A program made the translations under genes and the position numbers. The notes below the pieces were generated by a model. That model was not told where the DNA came from, ran no database searches, and saw nothing but the letters and a program-made list of their open reading frames with translations. Of a stretch of 64,000 nucleotides of DNA, positions 56,739 through 64,000 are shown one piece after another. Source of the DNA: Geobacter sp. (GTDB lineage Bacteria > Desulfobacterota > Desulfuromonadia > Geobacterales > Pseudopelobacteraceae). Position 1 is the first letter of the stretch. The number at the start of each line of letters is the position of its first letter. The stretch covers positions 124,001-188,000 of the forward strand of contig WKKS01000003.1 in NCBI GenBank assembly GCA_009684515.1. Reading direction: 5' to 3'.

Positions 56739-58388
56739 ATGTATACTAAATACTTTGGATTCAACGAAAAACCTTTCACGCTGACGCCAAATCCGCGCTT
56801 TATCTATCTTAGCAAGAATCACAAAGAGTCTTTTGCCCACCTTCTGTACGGTATAAACAATCATTATGGTTTTATTGAATTGATTGGGGAAGTTGGTACC
56901 GGAAAAACAACCGTACTACGCACACTTCTGAGCCAACTTGATGACGAGCAATACCGCTCGGCATTGATCTTTAATCCATGTCTCAGCGGAGTAGAACTTT
57001 TACGTAGCATTAATCAAGAATTCGGCCTCAGTTCAAAAAGCGAATATGCAAACGAGTTGTTGGCCGATCTCAACAAGTTTTTGTTGGATGAAAACTCCAG
57101 GGGAATAACGGTTGTTCTTGTTATTGACGAAGCTCAGAATCTGCGTCCGGATGTTCTTGAGCAGCTGCGACTGATATCCAACTTGGAAACAGAAAACGAT
57201 AAGCTGATCCAGATTATCCTCGCTGGTCAACCCGAGCTTGAAGAGCTGTTGGCTCGTCCTGAACTCCGGCAACTTAATCAGCGGATTGCCGTCCGGTACA
57301 GACTAAGATCTATGAGCATGAATGAAACACGCGCATACATCCGTCGCAGGATGGAAGTTGCCGGCGAAACTGGCGGGGTCTCATTCAGCATGTATGCAAT
57401 TCGCTGGATTTATCTGTACACCCGCGGGGTGCCGCGAATGATTAATATTTTGTGTGATCGGGCCTTGCTAGTTGCATACGGAGACGAAAAACGTCGTATC
57501 AGTTCTGGCATTGTCACTCGGGCTATCAAGGAAATTATTAATGTCCCACAGCGGCGCAATCTCAAGTTGGTGTTTTCTGTTACAGCCGCAGTTATATTTA
57601 TTGCTGTTGTTTCAATGACATCTAGCCGTTGGATGCCCTTGAAAACGGCTACGGAACCCAGCCCTTCAAGCGCATCGACAAAATCATTACAGGTGGCACC
57701 ATCCGGGCCTTCAACTGCTCGAAAACAGGTCATACCTCCGGATATGGTAGTTTTGGAAAAAGAACTGTTGTCCATGGATCTGGATTCAACGCATTTACGG
57801 GCACTTAATGCGATACTAACCCGCTGGAATGCGCCAACAGTTAAAATTCTTGATGGACGCTTGACTATTCCTGAAATGGCTTCAACTCTTGTCAGTAATC
57901 GCAATTTGCGGTTGACCGCAATTAAGGGGACACTGCGCGATGTTGTCAAAATCAATACACCCTTTTTGTTTGAGACCAATGTGGCTGGAATTCATGGTAA
58001 ATACAGTTTGGCAATAACTTCAATTGCCGCTGAGGTTGCTACGGTTTCTCCTCCTTTGGTGGGCCATAGTCCCATTCCAATCAAGGATCTGGAACGGTTG
58101 GGCAGCGGCACCTGTTATGTGATTTGGAGTAATTATCTTCAGATACCTGACAATATTTCTTTTGGTGACAGGAGATATGAGATCAAGGCACTCCAACAGC
58201 TACTAAAATATGCTGGAGAGTACAAAGGACAGATTGATGGAGTTTACGGTTCTGCCAGTCTGGATGCTGTACGCAATTTTCAAAAAAAGAATCATATACC
58301 GGTTGACAACACCGTTGGTTCGCAAACGGTTGCATTTTTGTACAGTTATGACAAATCCGTCAGTTCCCCTAATTTGAAAGCTTATTGA
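56739..58388 (+). CDS. ExeA/GspA-like AAA+ ATPase with peptidoglycan-binding domain
   Basis: 549 residues. AAA+ domain at 1-265, with Walker A GEVGTGKTT (50-58) and Walker B VVLVIDEAQNL (about 126-136) and the sensor region. A transmembrane helix at about 275-292 leads to a periplasmic part ending in a peptidoglycan-binding domain (ALQQLLKYAGEYKGQIDGVYGSAS and DAVRNFQKKNHIPVDNTVG, about 475-530). In type II secretion, ExeA/GspA with ExeB/GspB helps place the secretin through the wall. GspB-like gene follows 14 bases later. Confidence 0.88.
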   Translation: MYTKYFGFNEKPFTLTPNPRFIYLSKNHKESFAHLLYGINNHYGFIELIGEVGTGKTTVLRTLLSQLDDEQYRSALIFNPCLSGVELLRSINQEFGLSSKSEYANELLADLNKFLLDENSRGITVVLVIDEAQNLRPDVLEQLRLISNLETENDKLIQIILAGQPELEELLARPELRQLNQRIAVRYRLRSMSMNETRAYIRRRMEVAGETGGVSFSMYAIRWIYLYTRGVPRMINILCDRALLVAYGDEKRRISSGIVTRAIKEIINVPQRRNLKLVFSVTAAVIFIAVVSMTSSRWMPLKTATEPSPSSASTKSLQVAPSGPSTARKQVIPPDMVVLEKELLSMDLDSTHLRALNAILTRWNAPTVKILDGRLTIPEMASTLVSNRNLRLTAIKGTLRDVVKINTPFLFETNVAGIHGKYSLAITSIAAEVATVSPPLVGHSPIPIKDLERLGSGTCYVIWSNYLQIPDNISFGDRRYEIKALQQLLKYAGEYKGQIDGVYGSASLDAVRNFQKKNHIPVDNTVGSQTVAFLYSYDKSVSSPNLKAY

Positions 58389-58401
58389 TGCGGGAAATAT
58401 T

Positions 58402-59100
58402 ATGAGTTCTATTTTGAAAGCATTGAAAAAACTGGAAGATGAGAAGGCAACCCGGGGGCCTGTAGCTTTGAAGATAGATTCAGACATCTTGAGAGTTGAA
58501 GGTTCGCAAAGATATTCAACGGTCAGCGTGTTTGCAACGGCACTTATTTTGTTTGCAGGAGGTTCTTTTGCTACCTACATGTATATGAAAAAGGATCCGA
58601 CGCCGTCTGATATCAGTTCAAATACTAAAACGATTGAAACTAAAAATGTTATCCAGTCATTTCCCCAGAAGTCAGCTCCCGTCATTCCGGAAATCAAGAC
58701 CGAAAAGTTGCCCGTAGAAGTAGAAATTACCCCTGCCAAACATTCAGGCCTTTCCAAAAATTATCCCATTAAACAGCAAAAGAAGATTCCAGGAACCCAA
58801 ACAGCAACCGGTACTGTTCATCAGAATACAGTTTCAACAAAACATGAAGAACAGGATGTTAATTTGAATCAGCCTGTGCCCGCAGTTAAGGCCATTGTCA
58901 AAGCTGCTCCATTATTGAGAGTAAACGGAATTGCCTATCAGGACGGTACAAACGACCATGTAGCTATTGTTAATGGTATTCCGGTTTCAGGAGGGTCAAT
59001 CATTGAAGGAGCTAAGGTTGAAGTCATTCAAAAAAACAGAGTGAGATTCAGTTATAACGGTGAGTTATTCGACGTGTCGCTTGGAAAATCGAACCGATAA
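58402..59100 (+). CDS. GspB-like type II secretion assembly protein
   Basis: 232 residues. MSSILKALKKLEDEK is the typical N-terminal helix of GspB proteins. One transmembrane helix at about 40-60 (VFATALILFAGGSFATYMYM), then a long Lys/Thr/Pro/Gln-rich periplasmic linker to about 165, and a C-terminal GspB domain (PLLRVNGIAYQDGTNDHVAIVNGIPVSGGSIIEGAKVEVI). It works with the ExeA-like partner upstream. No other secretion gene is near. Confidence 0.85.
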   Translation: MSSILKALKKLEDEKATRGPVALKIDSDILRVEGSQRYSTVSVFATALILFAGGSFATYMYMKKDPTPSDISSNTKTIETKNVIQSFPQKSAPVIPEIKTEKLPVEVEITPAKHSGLSKNYPIKQQKKIPGTQTATGTVHQNTVSTKHEEQDVNLNQPVPAVKAIVKAAPLLRVNGIAYQDGTNDHVAIVNGIPVSGGSIIEGAKVEVIQKNRVRFSYNGELFDVSLGKSNR

Positions 59101-59105
59101 TTTCA

Positions 59106-59699
59106 TTAACGGACGATTACTTTTATGAATCTGGCCAGGTAGTCGACGCCGGACCAGATTGTCAGGATTGTTGCGATCCAGAGATAAAACATCCCGATGT
59201 TGTGCATGTTGACCGTCAGAAGTGGATGAACAATTCCGAAAAACCAGTTATAGTCATAATGTAATATAAGTCCTAGTATAGCTACGATTTGGAAAATTGT
59301 TTTGAACTTTCCAAGATCGCTGGCTTGAATCACAATCCCCTCACTTGATGCTATACCCCGCAGACCGGTTATAATTATTTCGCGACCAAGTATTACCAAT
59401 ACCATCCAGGCTGGGACTCGTCCGAAAGGCAGAATCATGACCATTGCAGCCATGACAATCATCTTGTCTGCGATGGGGTCGAGAAACTTGCCGAACACAG
59501 TCACAATGCCCATGCGGCGTGCCAAATAGCCATCCAGCCAATCAGTGATGGATGCCAGAGCGAAAACGGCCGCTGCCCAAAACCCGGAATTCCTGGAGGG
59601 TGACAGGAGCAATACCGCCAGAAGTGGGATGGCGGCAATTCGCGTCATCGTGAGTATATTTGGCAAATTAAGAATTTGGTTGGGGCGGTTGGTTGTCAT
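59106..59699 (-). CDS. pgsA: CDP-diacylglycerol-glycerol-3-phosphate 3-phosphatidyltransferase
   Basis: 197 residues, four to six membrane helices. The CDP-alcohol phosphotransferase motif D-x2-D-G-x2-A-R-x8-G-x3-D-x3-D is visible in SITDWLDGYLARRMGIVTVFGKFLDPIADK. Makes phosphatidylglycerol phosphate. It overlaps the upstream transglycosylase gene by one base. Confidence 0.95.
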   Translation of the reverse strand: MTTNRPNQILNLPNILTMTRIAAIPLLAVLLLSPSRNSGFWAAAVFALASITDWLDGYLARRMGIVTVFGKFLDPIADKMIVMAAMVMILPFGRVPAWMVLVILGREIIITGLRGIASSEGIVIQASDLGKFKTIFQIVAILGLILHYDYNWFFGIVHPLLTVNMHNIGMFYLWIATILTIWSGVDYLARFIKVIVR

Positions 59700-60331
59700 T
59701 AAATACCACTGGACTGATATGACTGCATGTAGGAGAGAACCCGGTTTACGTATGTTCGGGTTTCGTTATAGGGGGGGATCCCCCCATACTTGGCAACATT
59801 GCTGAGACCTGCATTGTATGCTGCAAGGGCAAGAGAAACATCTCCACTGAAAGTGTCCAGAAGAAAACGTAGGTATTTTACGCCTCCTTCTACATTATCT
59901 TTGGGATTGAATCGATCGGTTACCTTTAGTGATTTTGCCGTTGCAGGCATCAGTTGCATAAGACCGCTGGCTCCCTTGCTTGAAACGGCGTTGGGGTTGT
60001 AGCCGGATTCTGCATGAATAACCGCTTTGATCAGATAAGGACTGACCCCATATTTATCAGCACAGTTTTTGATGAGATGTTCATATTCGGCTGGATTTGC
60101 AGATCTTGCATATCTGAGCTTTGTGCGGAGTTCACGATCTTTTTTAAGATCCCTCATAAATACTTTAAAACGTTTATCCGTTGGGGCATCAGTAAAATGA
60201 ACTATGCCTTCATCGTCTTCGTAACGGTATATATCCGCGCCGGAAGTGGACGACCAGGATACAAAAGTCGCTACAACCAGTAACAGGTTGATGATCTTTA
60301 TTGGCCATAATGGTTTGGAGTTTGGTTTCAT
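59699..60331 (-). CDS. lytic transglycosylase with DUF4124 domain
   Basis: 210 residues. Signal peptide about 1-30. Then a DUF4124 segment (ADIYRYEDDEGIVHFTDAPTDKRF, about 32-55) and the SLT domain (about 85-195): YGVSPYLIKAVIHAESGYNPNAVSSKGASGLMQLMPATAKSL, with the catalytic Glu in HAESGYNP, and ALAAYNAGLSNVAKYGGIPP. Cuts peptidoglycan glycan strands in the periplasm. Common pair with pgsA in Geobacter relatives is not certain. Confidence 0.93.
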   Translation of the reverse strand: MKPNSKPLWPIKIINLLLVVATFVSWSSTSGADIYRYEDDEGIVHFTDAPTDKRFKVFMRDLKKDRELRTKLRYARSANPAEYEHLIKNCADKYGVSPYLIKAVIHAESGYNPNAVSSKGASGLMQLMPATAKSLKVTDRFNPKDNVEGGVKYLRFLLDTFSGDVSLALAAYNAGLSNVAKYGGIPPYNETRTYVNRVLSYMQSYQSSGI

Positions 60332-60408
60332 TGTGCATTAATAATCCCAAAACATGCGGATTTGTCAAGAGATATTCTTGTACAGCCACCCCTTGCAGCA
60401 GTTTCAAA

Positions 60409-60437
60409 TTGACATTTCGGGGGGCATGTTTTACAAA
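60409..60437 (+). promoter_or_regulatory. purM promoter
   Basis: TTGACA (60409-60414), 17-base spacer and TACAAA (60432-60437), about 30 bases before the purM ATG and next to its GAGGAGG ribosome binding site. No PurR-like palindrome was recognised. Confidence 0.7.
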
Positions 60438-60466
60438 CATCCTTTGCCTGAGGAGGATAAAATAAG

Positions 60467-61519
60467 ATGAGTGATAAGCGTGCAACATATAAGGATGCCG
60501 GGGTAGATATTTCCGCAGGCAACAGTTTTGTCAACATGATCAAGCCATTGGTCAAAGCCACTTCCCGTCCTGAAGTTTTGGCTGATATTGGAGGCTTTGG
60601 CGGATTATTCTCGCTTGATACTTCAAAATATAAAAATCCTGTGCTCGTATCGGGAACAGATGGTGTGGGCACCAAGCTCAAGCTAGCCTTTATGGCGGAT
60701 CGTCATGATACGGTAGGAATTGATCTTGTTGCAATGTGTGTAAACGACATTATTGTTCAAGGGGCTGAGCCACTGTTTTTTCTAGATTATCTGGCGACCG
60801 GAAAGTTGTTGCCAGAAAAAGCAGCAGAGATTGTTAAAGGCATTGCAGAAGGATGCAAACAGGCTGGATGTGCACTTATTGGTGGTGAAACTGCAGAAAT
60901 GCCCGGTTTCTATTCCGAAGGTGAATATGATGTGGCCGGTTTTACGGTGGGTGTTGTGGATCGTGATGCCATCATTGACGGCTCGCGCATCTCCGCAGGC
61001 GATCGTTTGATCGGTATTGCTTCCAGTGGTCTGCACAGCAACGGTTATTCCCTGGCCCGCAAACTCATTTTCGACCATATGGGTCTTGGAATAAATTCTG
61101 AATTGCCAGGTATCGGTGGCACGGTTGCTGATGCGCTGTTAACCCCGACACGCATCTACGTTCGTTCTATCCTGAGTTTGCTAAAAGATTACTCTATTAA
61201 TGGTATCGCTCATATTACCGGAGGCGGACTTCTGGAAAATGTCCCCCGCGTTCTGCCTAAGGGATGCGTGGCCAATATCAAACTTAATAGCTGGGAGCGC
61301 CCGGCATTATTTGATGTAATGCGTGATGCCGGTAATGTGGAACGGGACGAAATGTACCGGACCTTTAACATGGGAATCGGTATGGTATTGGCCGTGCCGG
61401 AAAATCAGGGTGATGATATTATTGCCAGCTTGGTTAAATTAGGCGAGCAGGCCTGGAGCATCGGTACAATTGAATCTTGCCCGGTTGGAGAAGAGTGTGT
61501 AGTGCTTGTGGAGGATTAA
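60467..61519 (+). CDS. purM: phosphoribosylformylglycinamidine cyclo-ligase
   Basis: 350 residues, the AIR synthetase fold. [48 protein letters not shown] region, [13 protein letters not shown], and [11 protein letters not shown] are conserved. Closes the imidazole ring to AIR in purine synthesis. The downstream purN starts three bases later. Confidence 0.97.
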   Translation: MSDKRATYKDAGVDISAGNSFVNMIKPLVKATSRPEVLADIGGFGGLFSLDTSKYKNPVLVSGTDGVGTKLKLAFMADRHDTVGIDLVAMCVNDIIVQGAEPLFFLDYLATGKLLPEKAAEIVKGIAEGCKQAGCALIGGETAEMPGFYSEGEYDVAGFTVGVVDRDAIIDGSRISAGDRLIGIASSGLHSNGYSLARKLIFDHMGLGINSELPGIGGTVADALLTPTRIYVRSILSLLKDYSINGIAHITGGGLLENVPRVLPKGCVANIKLNSWERPALFDVMRDAGNVERDEMYRTFNMGIGMVLAVPENQGDDIIASLVKLGEQAWSIGTIESCPVGEECVVLVED

Positions 61520-61522
61520 TAG

Positions 61523-62143
61523 ATGACAGATAATCTTACTTGCAGATTAGCTGTTCTCGTTTCGGGAAGCGGCACAAACCTGCAGGCTATTATTGACAGC
61601 ATCGAAGCTGGTGATATTGATGCAACTATTGCATGCGTTATCAGCAATAAGCGGGATGTTTTTGCTCTGGAGCGTGCCGCCAAGCATGGAATAACTGTTG
61701 TTGTTCACGAAAACAGTGGTTTCGCAAACCGGCAGGAGTATGATTTGGCAACTGTCGAAATTCTGAGACAGTATGGTGTTAACCTTGTGGTTCTTGCCGG
61801 ATTTATGAGGATTCTAACGGAAAATATGATTAATGCCTTTCCCAATGCCATAATCAATATTCATCCTGCGCTGCTTCCCTCTTTCCCAGGTCTGCACGCC
61901 CAGCAGCAGGCCATTGACTATGGTGTTCGTTATTCCGGTTGCACCGTACATTTTGTAGATTGCGGCACAGATACCGGACCGATTATTCTGCAATCAGTTG
62001 TTCCGGTCGACGCGAACGACACGGAGGAGACACTATCGGCAAAAATCCAGAAAGAGGAACATCGTATTTATCCCGCCGCCATCAAGCTGTTTGTTGATGG
62101 TAAAATTAAAGTAAAAGGTAGAAAAGTCCTAATAACTGATTGA
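61523..62143 (+). CDS. purN: phosphoribosylglycinamide formyltransferase 1
   Basis: 206 residues. LVSGSGTNLQAIIDSIE at the start, the catalytic N-x-H in INIHPALLPSFPGLHAQQQAIDYG, and GCTVHFVDCGTDTGPII. 10-formyl-tetrahydrofolate-dependent step of purine synthesis. In operon with purM. Confidence 0.97.
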   Translation: MTDNLTCRLAVLVSGSGTNLQAIIDSIEAGDIDATIACVISNKRDVFALERAAKHGITVVVHENSGFANRQEYDLATVEILRQYGVNLVVLAGFMRILTENMINAFPNAIINIHPALLPSFPGLHAQQQAIDYGVRYSGCTVHFVDCGTDTGPIILQSVVPVDANDTEETLSAKIQKEEHRIYPAAIKLFVDGKIKVKGRKVLITD

Positions 62144-62168
62144 AATACAAAAAGGAGTTAACTCACCA

Positions 62169-62273
62169 ATGGCAACCTGGAAATGTGCATGTGGATTTAG
62201 CAAAGAAGGACGCTGTAAACCGCAAAAATGTGAAAAATGTGGCGAAAAAGGGCAGTTTGTGAAGGTGGATTAG
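62169..62273 (+). CDS. 34-residue RCKP-type rubredoxin-like protein
   Basis: ATG at 62169, stop TAG at 62273, AGGAG eleven bases upstream. The five cysteines C6, C8, C16, C21 and C24 lie in KCACGF, GRCKPQKCEKCGEKG; this is the RCKP-type rubredoxin-like domain, thought to bind one iron or zinc. No function is known. It follows purN by 25 bases and is probably cotranscribed. It is too short for common gene finders and easily missed. Confidence 0.8.
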   Translation: MATWKCACGFSKEGRCKPQKCEKCGEKGQFVKVD

Positions 62274-62288
62274 AAAAAAACTGGCCGG

Positions 62289-63203
62289 TCATGCACGTGT
62301 GTCAGAGCTATCTCTCCACCGTGAGGTCATGGTGTCCCAAAACGCTGCTGCTGCAGGAGAAAGCTCCCTACCCTGTCTTCGTACGGCGTAGAAGCATCTG
62401 GAAATATTCAGTCCAGGTATTCTCACAGTTTGTAGCTGCCCGCTGCTGAGATCTTCCGAGATGGACATGCTGGAAACAAAGGCGTAGCCGATCCCGTTCA
62501 GCAAGGCCCGTCTCAATGCCTCTGTACTTCCCAATACTGCAATTATGTTGAGTGATTCTTTGTTTATCCATGTTTTAGCCAGTGCATCATAAACGGCTTT
62601 TTGAGTGCCGGACCCGCTCTCTCGAACAACCAGCGGAACCTTGCATAGCTCTTCCTGGCTAAAGCTTGATTTGTATCCGTCAACTAACTCTGCCGAAACA
62701 GCACACACTATTGTATCCCGCCCCATGGACTCAAACTCAATCCGGTCATCGTCAAATCGTCCACCGATAAATCCAAGTTCAATTTCTTCATCAATAAGTT
62801 GTCTAAGTACGGAGCGACTATCACCTTGTACAACTTCAAGGCGTGCTTTGGGGTGCTCTTTGATGAATTGGCTCAGTACCGCTGGAATCAAGAGGGTACC
62901 TGGAATGTTGCTGGCGCCTACCCGCAAAACTACATCTTCCATTCCCAAAAAACGGTTAATAACTGAGCGGGTGTGCTTACATTCTGTCAAAATTTTGTCG
63001 GCGTGGTTGTAGAACAGTTTTCCCGCTTCTGTAAGCAGCGCCCCTCCCCTGCCACGGTCAAACAGGCGAATTCCAAGTTCTTCTTCCAATGCGTGGATAT
63101 GCTGGCTTGCTGTTGATTGGGTTATGCAGTTTTTCTCAGCGCCTTTAGAAAAACTGTGCGTTTCAGCTATTGCTACAAAAACTTCCAGTTGTTTTAAGGT
63201 CAT
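62289..63203 (-). CDS. LysR-family transcriptional regulator
   Basis: 304 residues from the ATG at 63203 (GAGG six bases upstream); an ATG at 63215 overlaps that site. N-terminal winged helix: MTLKQLEVFVAIAETHSFSKGAEKNCITQSTASQHIHALEEELGIRLFDR (1-50), then a periplasmic-binding-like effector domain (about 90-300) with EIELGFIGG. The sequence looks like the CysB-like group that in anaerobes was linked with selenium or cysteine metabolism; this assignment is weak. It is divergent from the DUF3047 gene and may control it or itself. Confidence 0.88.
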   Translation of the reverse strand: MTLKQLEVFVAIAETHSFSKGAEKNCITQSTASQHIHALEEELGIRLFDRGRGGALLTEAGKLFYNHADKILTECKHTRSVINRFLGMEDVVLRVGASNIPGTLLIPAVLSQFIKEHPKARLEVVQGDSRSVLRQLIDEEIELGFIGGRFDDDRIEFESMGRDTIVCAVSAELVDGYKSSFSQEELCKVPLVVRESGSGTQKAVYDALAKTWINKESLNIIAVLGSTEALRRALLNGIGYAFVSSMSISEDLSSGQLQTVRIPGLNISRCFYAVRRQGRELSPAAAAFWDTMTSRWRDSSDTRA

Positions 63204-63355
63204 GTCAATCCTCATTCATTTATATTATCGATCAGTTCAATCGAAATAATACGTAATAAAAATTTGCCTTTCAATCTAAAAGGATGCGAGAATGAAAAGC
63301 ATGGCAAGAATGTAGTTTTATCTGCCGGGTACATGGACATACAGGAGATGGAGTG

Positions 63356-63997
63356 GTGAAAAAGTTACTGCTGATTGCTGTGATTATGTTTATCAACCGT
63401 GGAACTGCAAACGCCGAAACATTTGCCATAAGCAACTTTGCAACCGATGGCCTTTCCGGTTGGACAACAAAGAGTTTCAAAGGGCAGACCAATTACTCAC
63501 TGGTCAGGGAAAATGGCTCGGTTGTGGTCAAGGCATTCAGCAGTGGATCTGCTTCGGGGCTGTTTAAAAAAACGGCTCTCGACCCGAAACGATTCCGTTA
63601 TTTACGTTGGTCGTGGAAAGTTACGGACAGTTTGCCGAAAGGAGATGAAAGCAGTAAGTCCGGCGATGACTACGCCGCTCGGGTGTATGTGGTTTTTCCA
63701 GGCCGTTTTTTCTGGCAGACGCGTGCAATCAATTATGTTTGGGCCAATCGACTTGCGCTTGGCAATTCTATTCCCAATCCCTATACAGGCAACGCAATTA
63801 TGGTAGCGGTTGAATCCGGTATTTCGAAAGCAGGACGGTGGACGAGCGAGGAACGTGACATCCTTTCGGACTACCGCAGGCTGTTTGGTGATGAGCCGCG
63901 CGAAATCGGAGCCGTTGCCATAATGACAGATACTGACGACACTGGAGGCGAATCCACCGCATGGTACGGAGATATAACAATTTCCACCAGTAGGTAA
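63356..63997 (+). CDS. secreted DUF3047 protein
   Basis: 213 residues from a GTG at 63356 (AGGAG eight bases upstream; another GTG lies at 63353). Signal peptide about 1-20 (KKLLLIAVIMFINRGTANA). The rest is the DUF3047 beta-sandwich: FRYLRWSWKVTDSLPKGDESSKSGDDYAARVYVVFPG, AINYVWANRLALGNSIPNPYTGNA, and DYRRLFGDEPREIGAVAIMTDTDDTGGESTAWYGDI. Function unknown; likely periplasmic. The stop TAG lies three bases before the end of the window's usable sequence, so the gene is complete. Confidence 0.85.
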   Translation: MKKLLLIAVIMFINRGTANAETFAISNFATDGLSGWTTKSFKGQTNYSLVRENGSVVVKAFSSGSASGLFKKTALDPKRFRYLRWSWKVTDSLPKGDESSKSGDDYAARVYVVFPGRFFWQTRAINYVWANRLALGNSIPNPYTGNAIMVAVESGISKAGRWTSEERDILSDYRRLFGDEPREIGAVAIMTDTDDTGGESTAWYGDITISTSR

Positions 63998-64000
63998 TAC

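Noticed and set aside
63270..63345. A second GEMM-like sequence before the DUF3047 gene (CTGCCGGGTAC)
   Set aside because: The AAACC, tetraloop stem and GGACGxAAAGCC parts are absent; only a short resemblance remains.
1..64000. CRISPR arrays, insertion sequences, prophage or rRNA genes
   Set aside because: No regularly spaced repeats, transposase or integrase frames, or rRNA sequences were seen.

Overview
The window looks like a chromosomal piece of a Geobacter-like member of the Desulfuromonadia (old Deltaproteobacteria). The support is gene order and family signatures: citramalate synthase, the thrS-infC-rpmI-rplT-pheS-pheT-ihfA-merR run, the yceD-rpmF-plsX-fabH-fabD-fabZ-fabG-acpP-fabF run, a GEMM riboswitch, an RCKP-type mini-rubredoxin and many small CxxC proteins. 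This is inference; no database search was possible. No rRNA, CRISPR array, insertion sequence or prophage was seen.

Left part (1-20.8 kb, almost all minus strand): an exopolysaccharide/capsule locus. From its upstream end it holds a very large six-SLBB outer-membrane export protein, a secreted beta-rich protein behind a GEMM-type cyclic dinucleotide riboswitch with a CRP-like operator upstream, a secreted tail-fibre-like protein, a Wzz-like chain-length regulator, a kinase-methyltransferase fusion, a Wzx-like flippase, a secreted clan GH-A glycosidase, three glycosyltransferases, a Wzy-like polymerase, a methyltransferase, two GDP-mannose 4,6-dehydratase paralogues, a WbaP-like initiating sugar phosphate transferase and the start of a Wzi-like outer-membrane protein. 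Together these describe Wzx/Wzy-type assembly of a polymer probably containing a 6-deoxyhexose made from GDP-mannose. The stretch from about 4 to 15 kb is visibly richer in A+T than the rest, as is common for exchanged polysaccharide loci.

Middle part (21-34 kb, plus strand): cimA, a ComEA-like protein, a 51-residue zinc-ribbon protein whose ribosome binding site lies in a hairpin, rph, rdgB, an RlmD/RumA-type rRNA methyltransferase, tRNA-Val(GAC), thrS, infC (with an AUA start codon), rpmI, rplT, pheS, pheT, ihfA, a MerR-type regulator and tRNA-Pro(GGG).

Right part (34-64 kb): a small flagellar-rod-like protein and clpB on the minus strand; malQ; the fatty-acid and phospholipid operon yceD-rpmF-plsX-fabHDZG-acpP-fabF; rpiB, glyA, a formate/nitrite channel, ispG, proS and a phenylacetate-CoA ligase; a zinc-ribbon protein; infA; the elongation factor P set (efp, epmA and a convergent KamA-type lysine 2,3-aminomutase); ExeA/GspA and GspB-type type II secretion assembly factors; pgsA and a lytic transglycosylase; purM-purN with a 34-residue RCKP protein; a LysR regulator; and a DUF3047 protein.

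The most interesting signals are the riboswitch with terminator and CRP-like site inside the polysaccharide locus, the kinase-methyltransferase fusion whose domain order is the reverse of WbdD, the infC AUA start, the hairpin that buries a ribosome binding site, and the KamA-like enzyme paired with EpmA.
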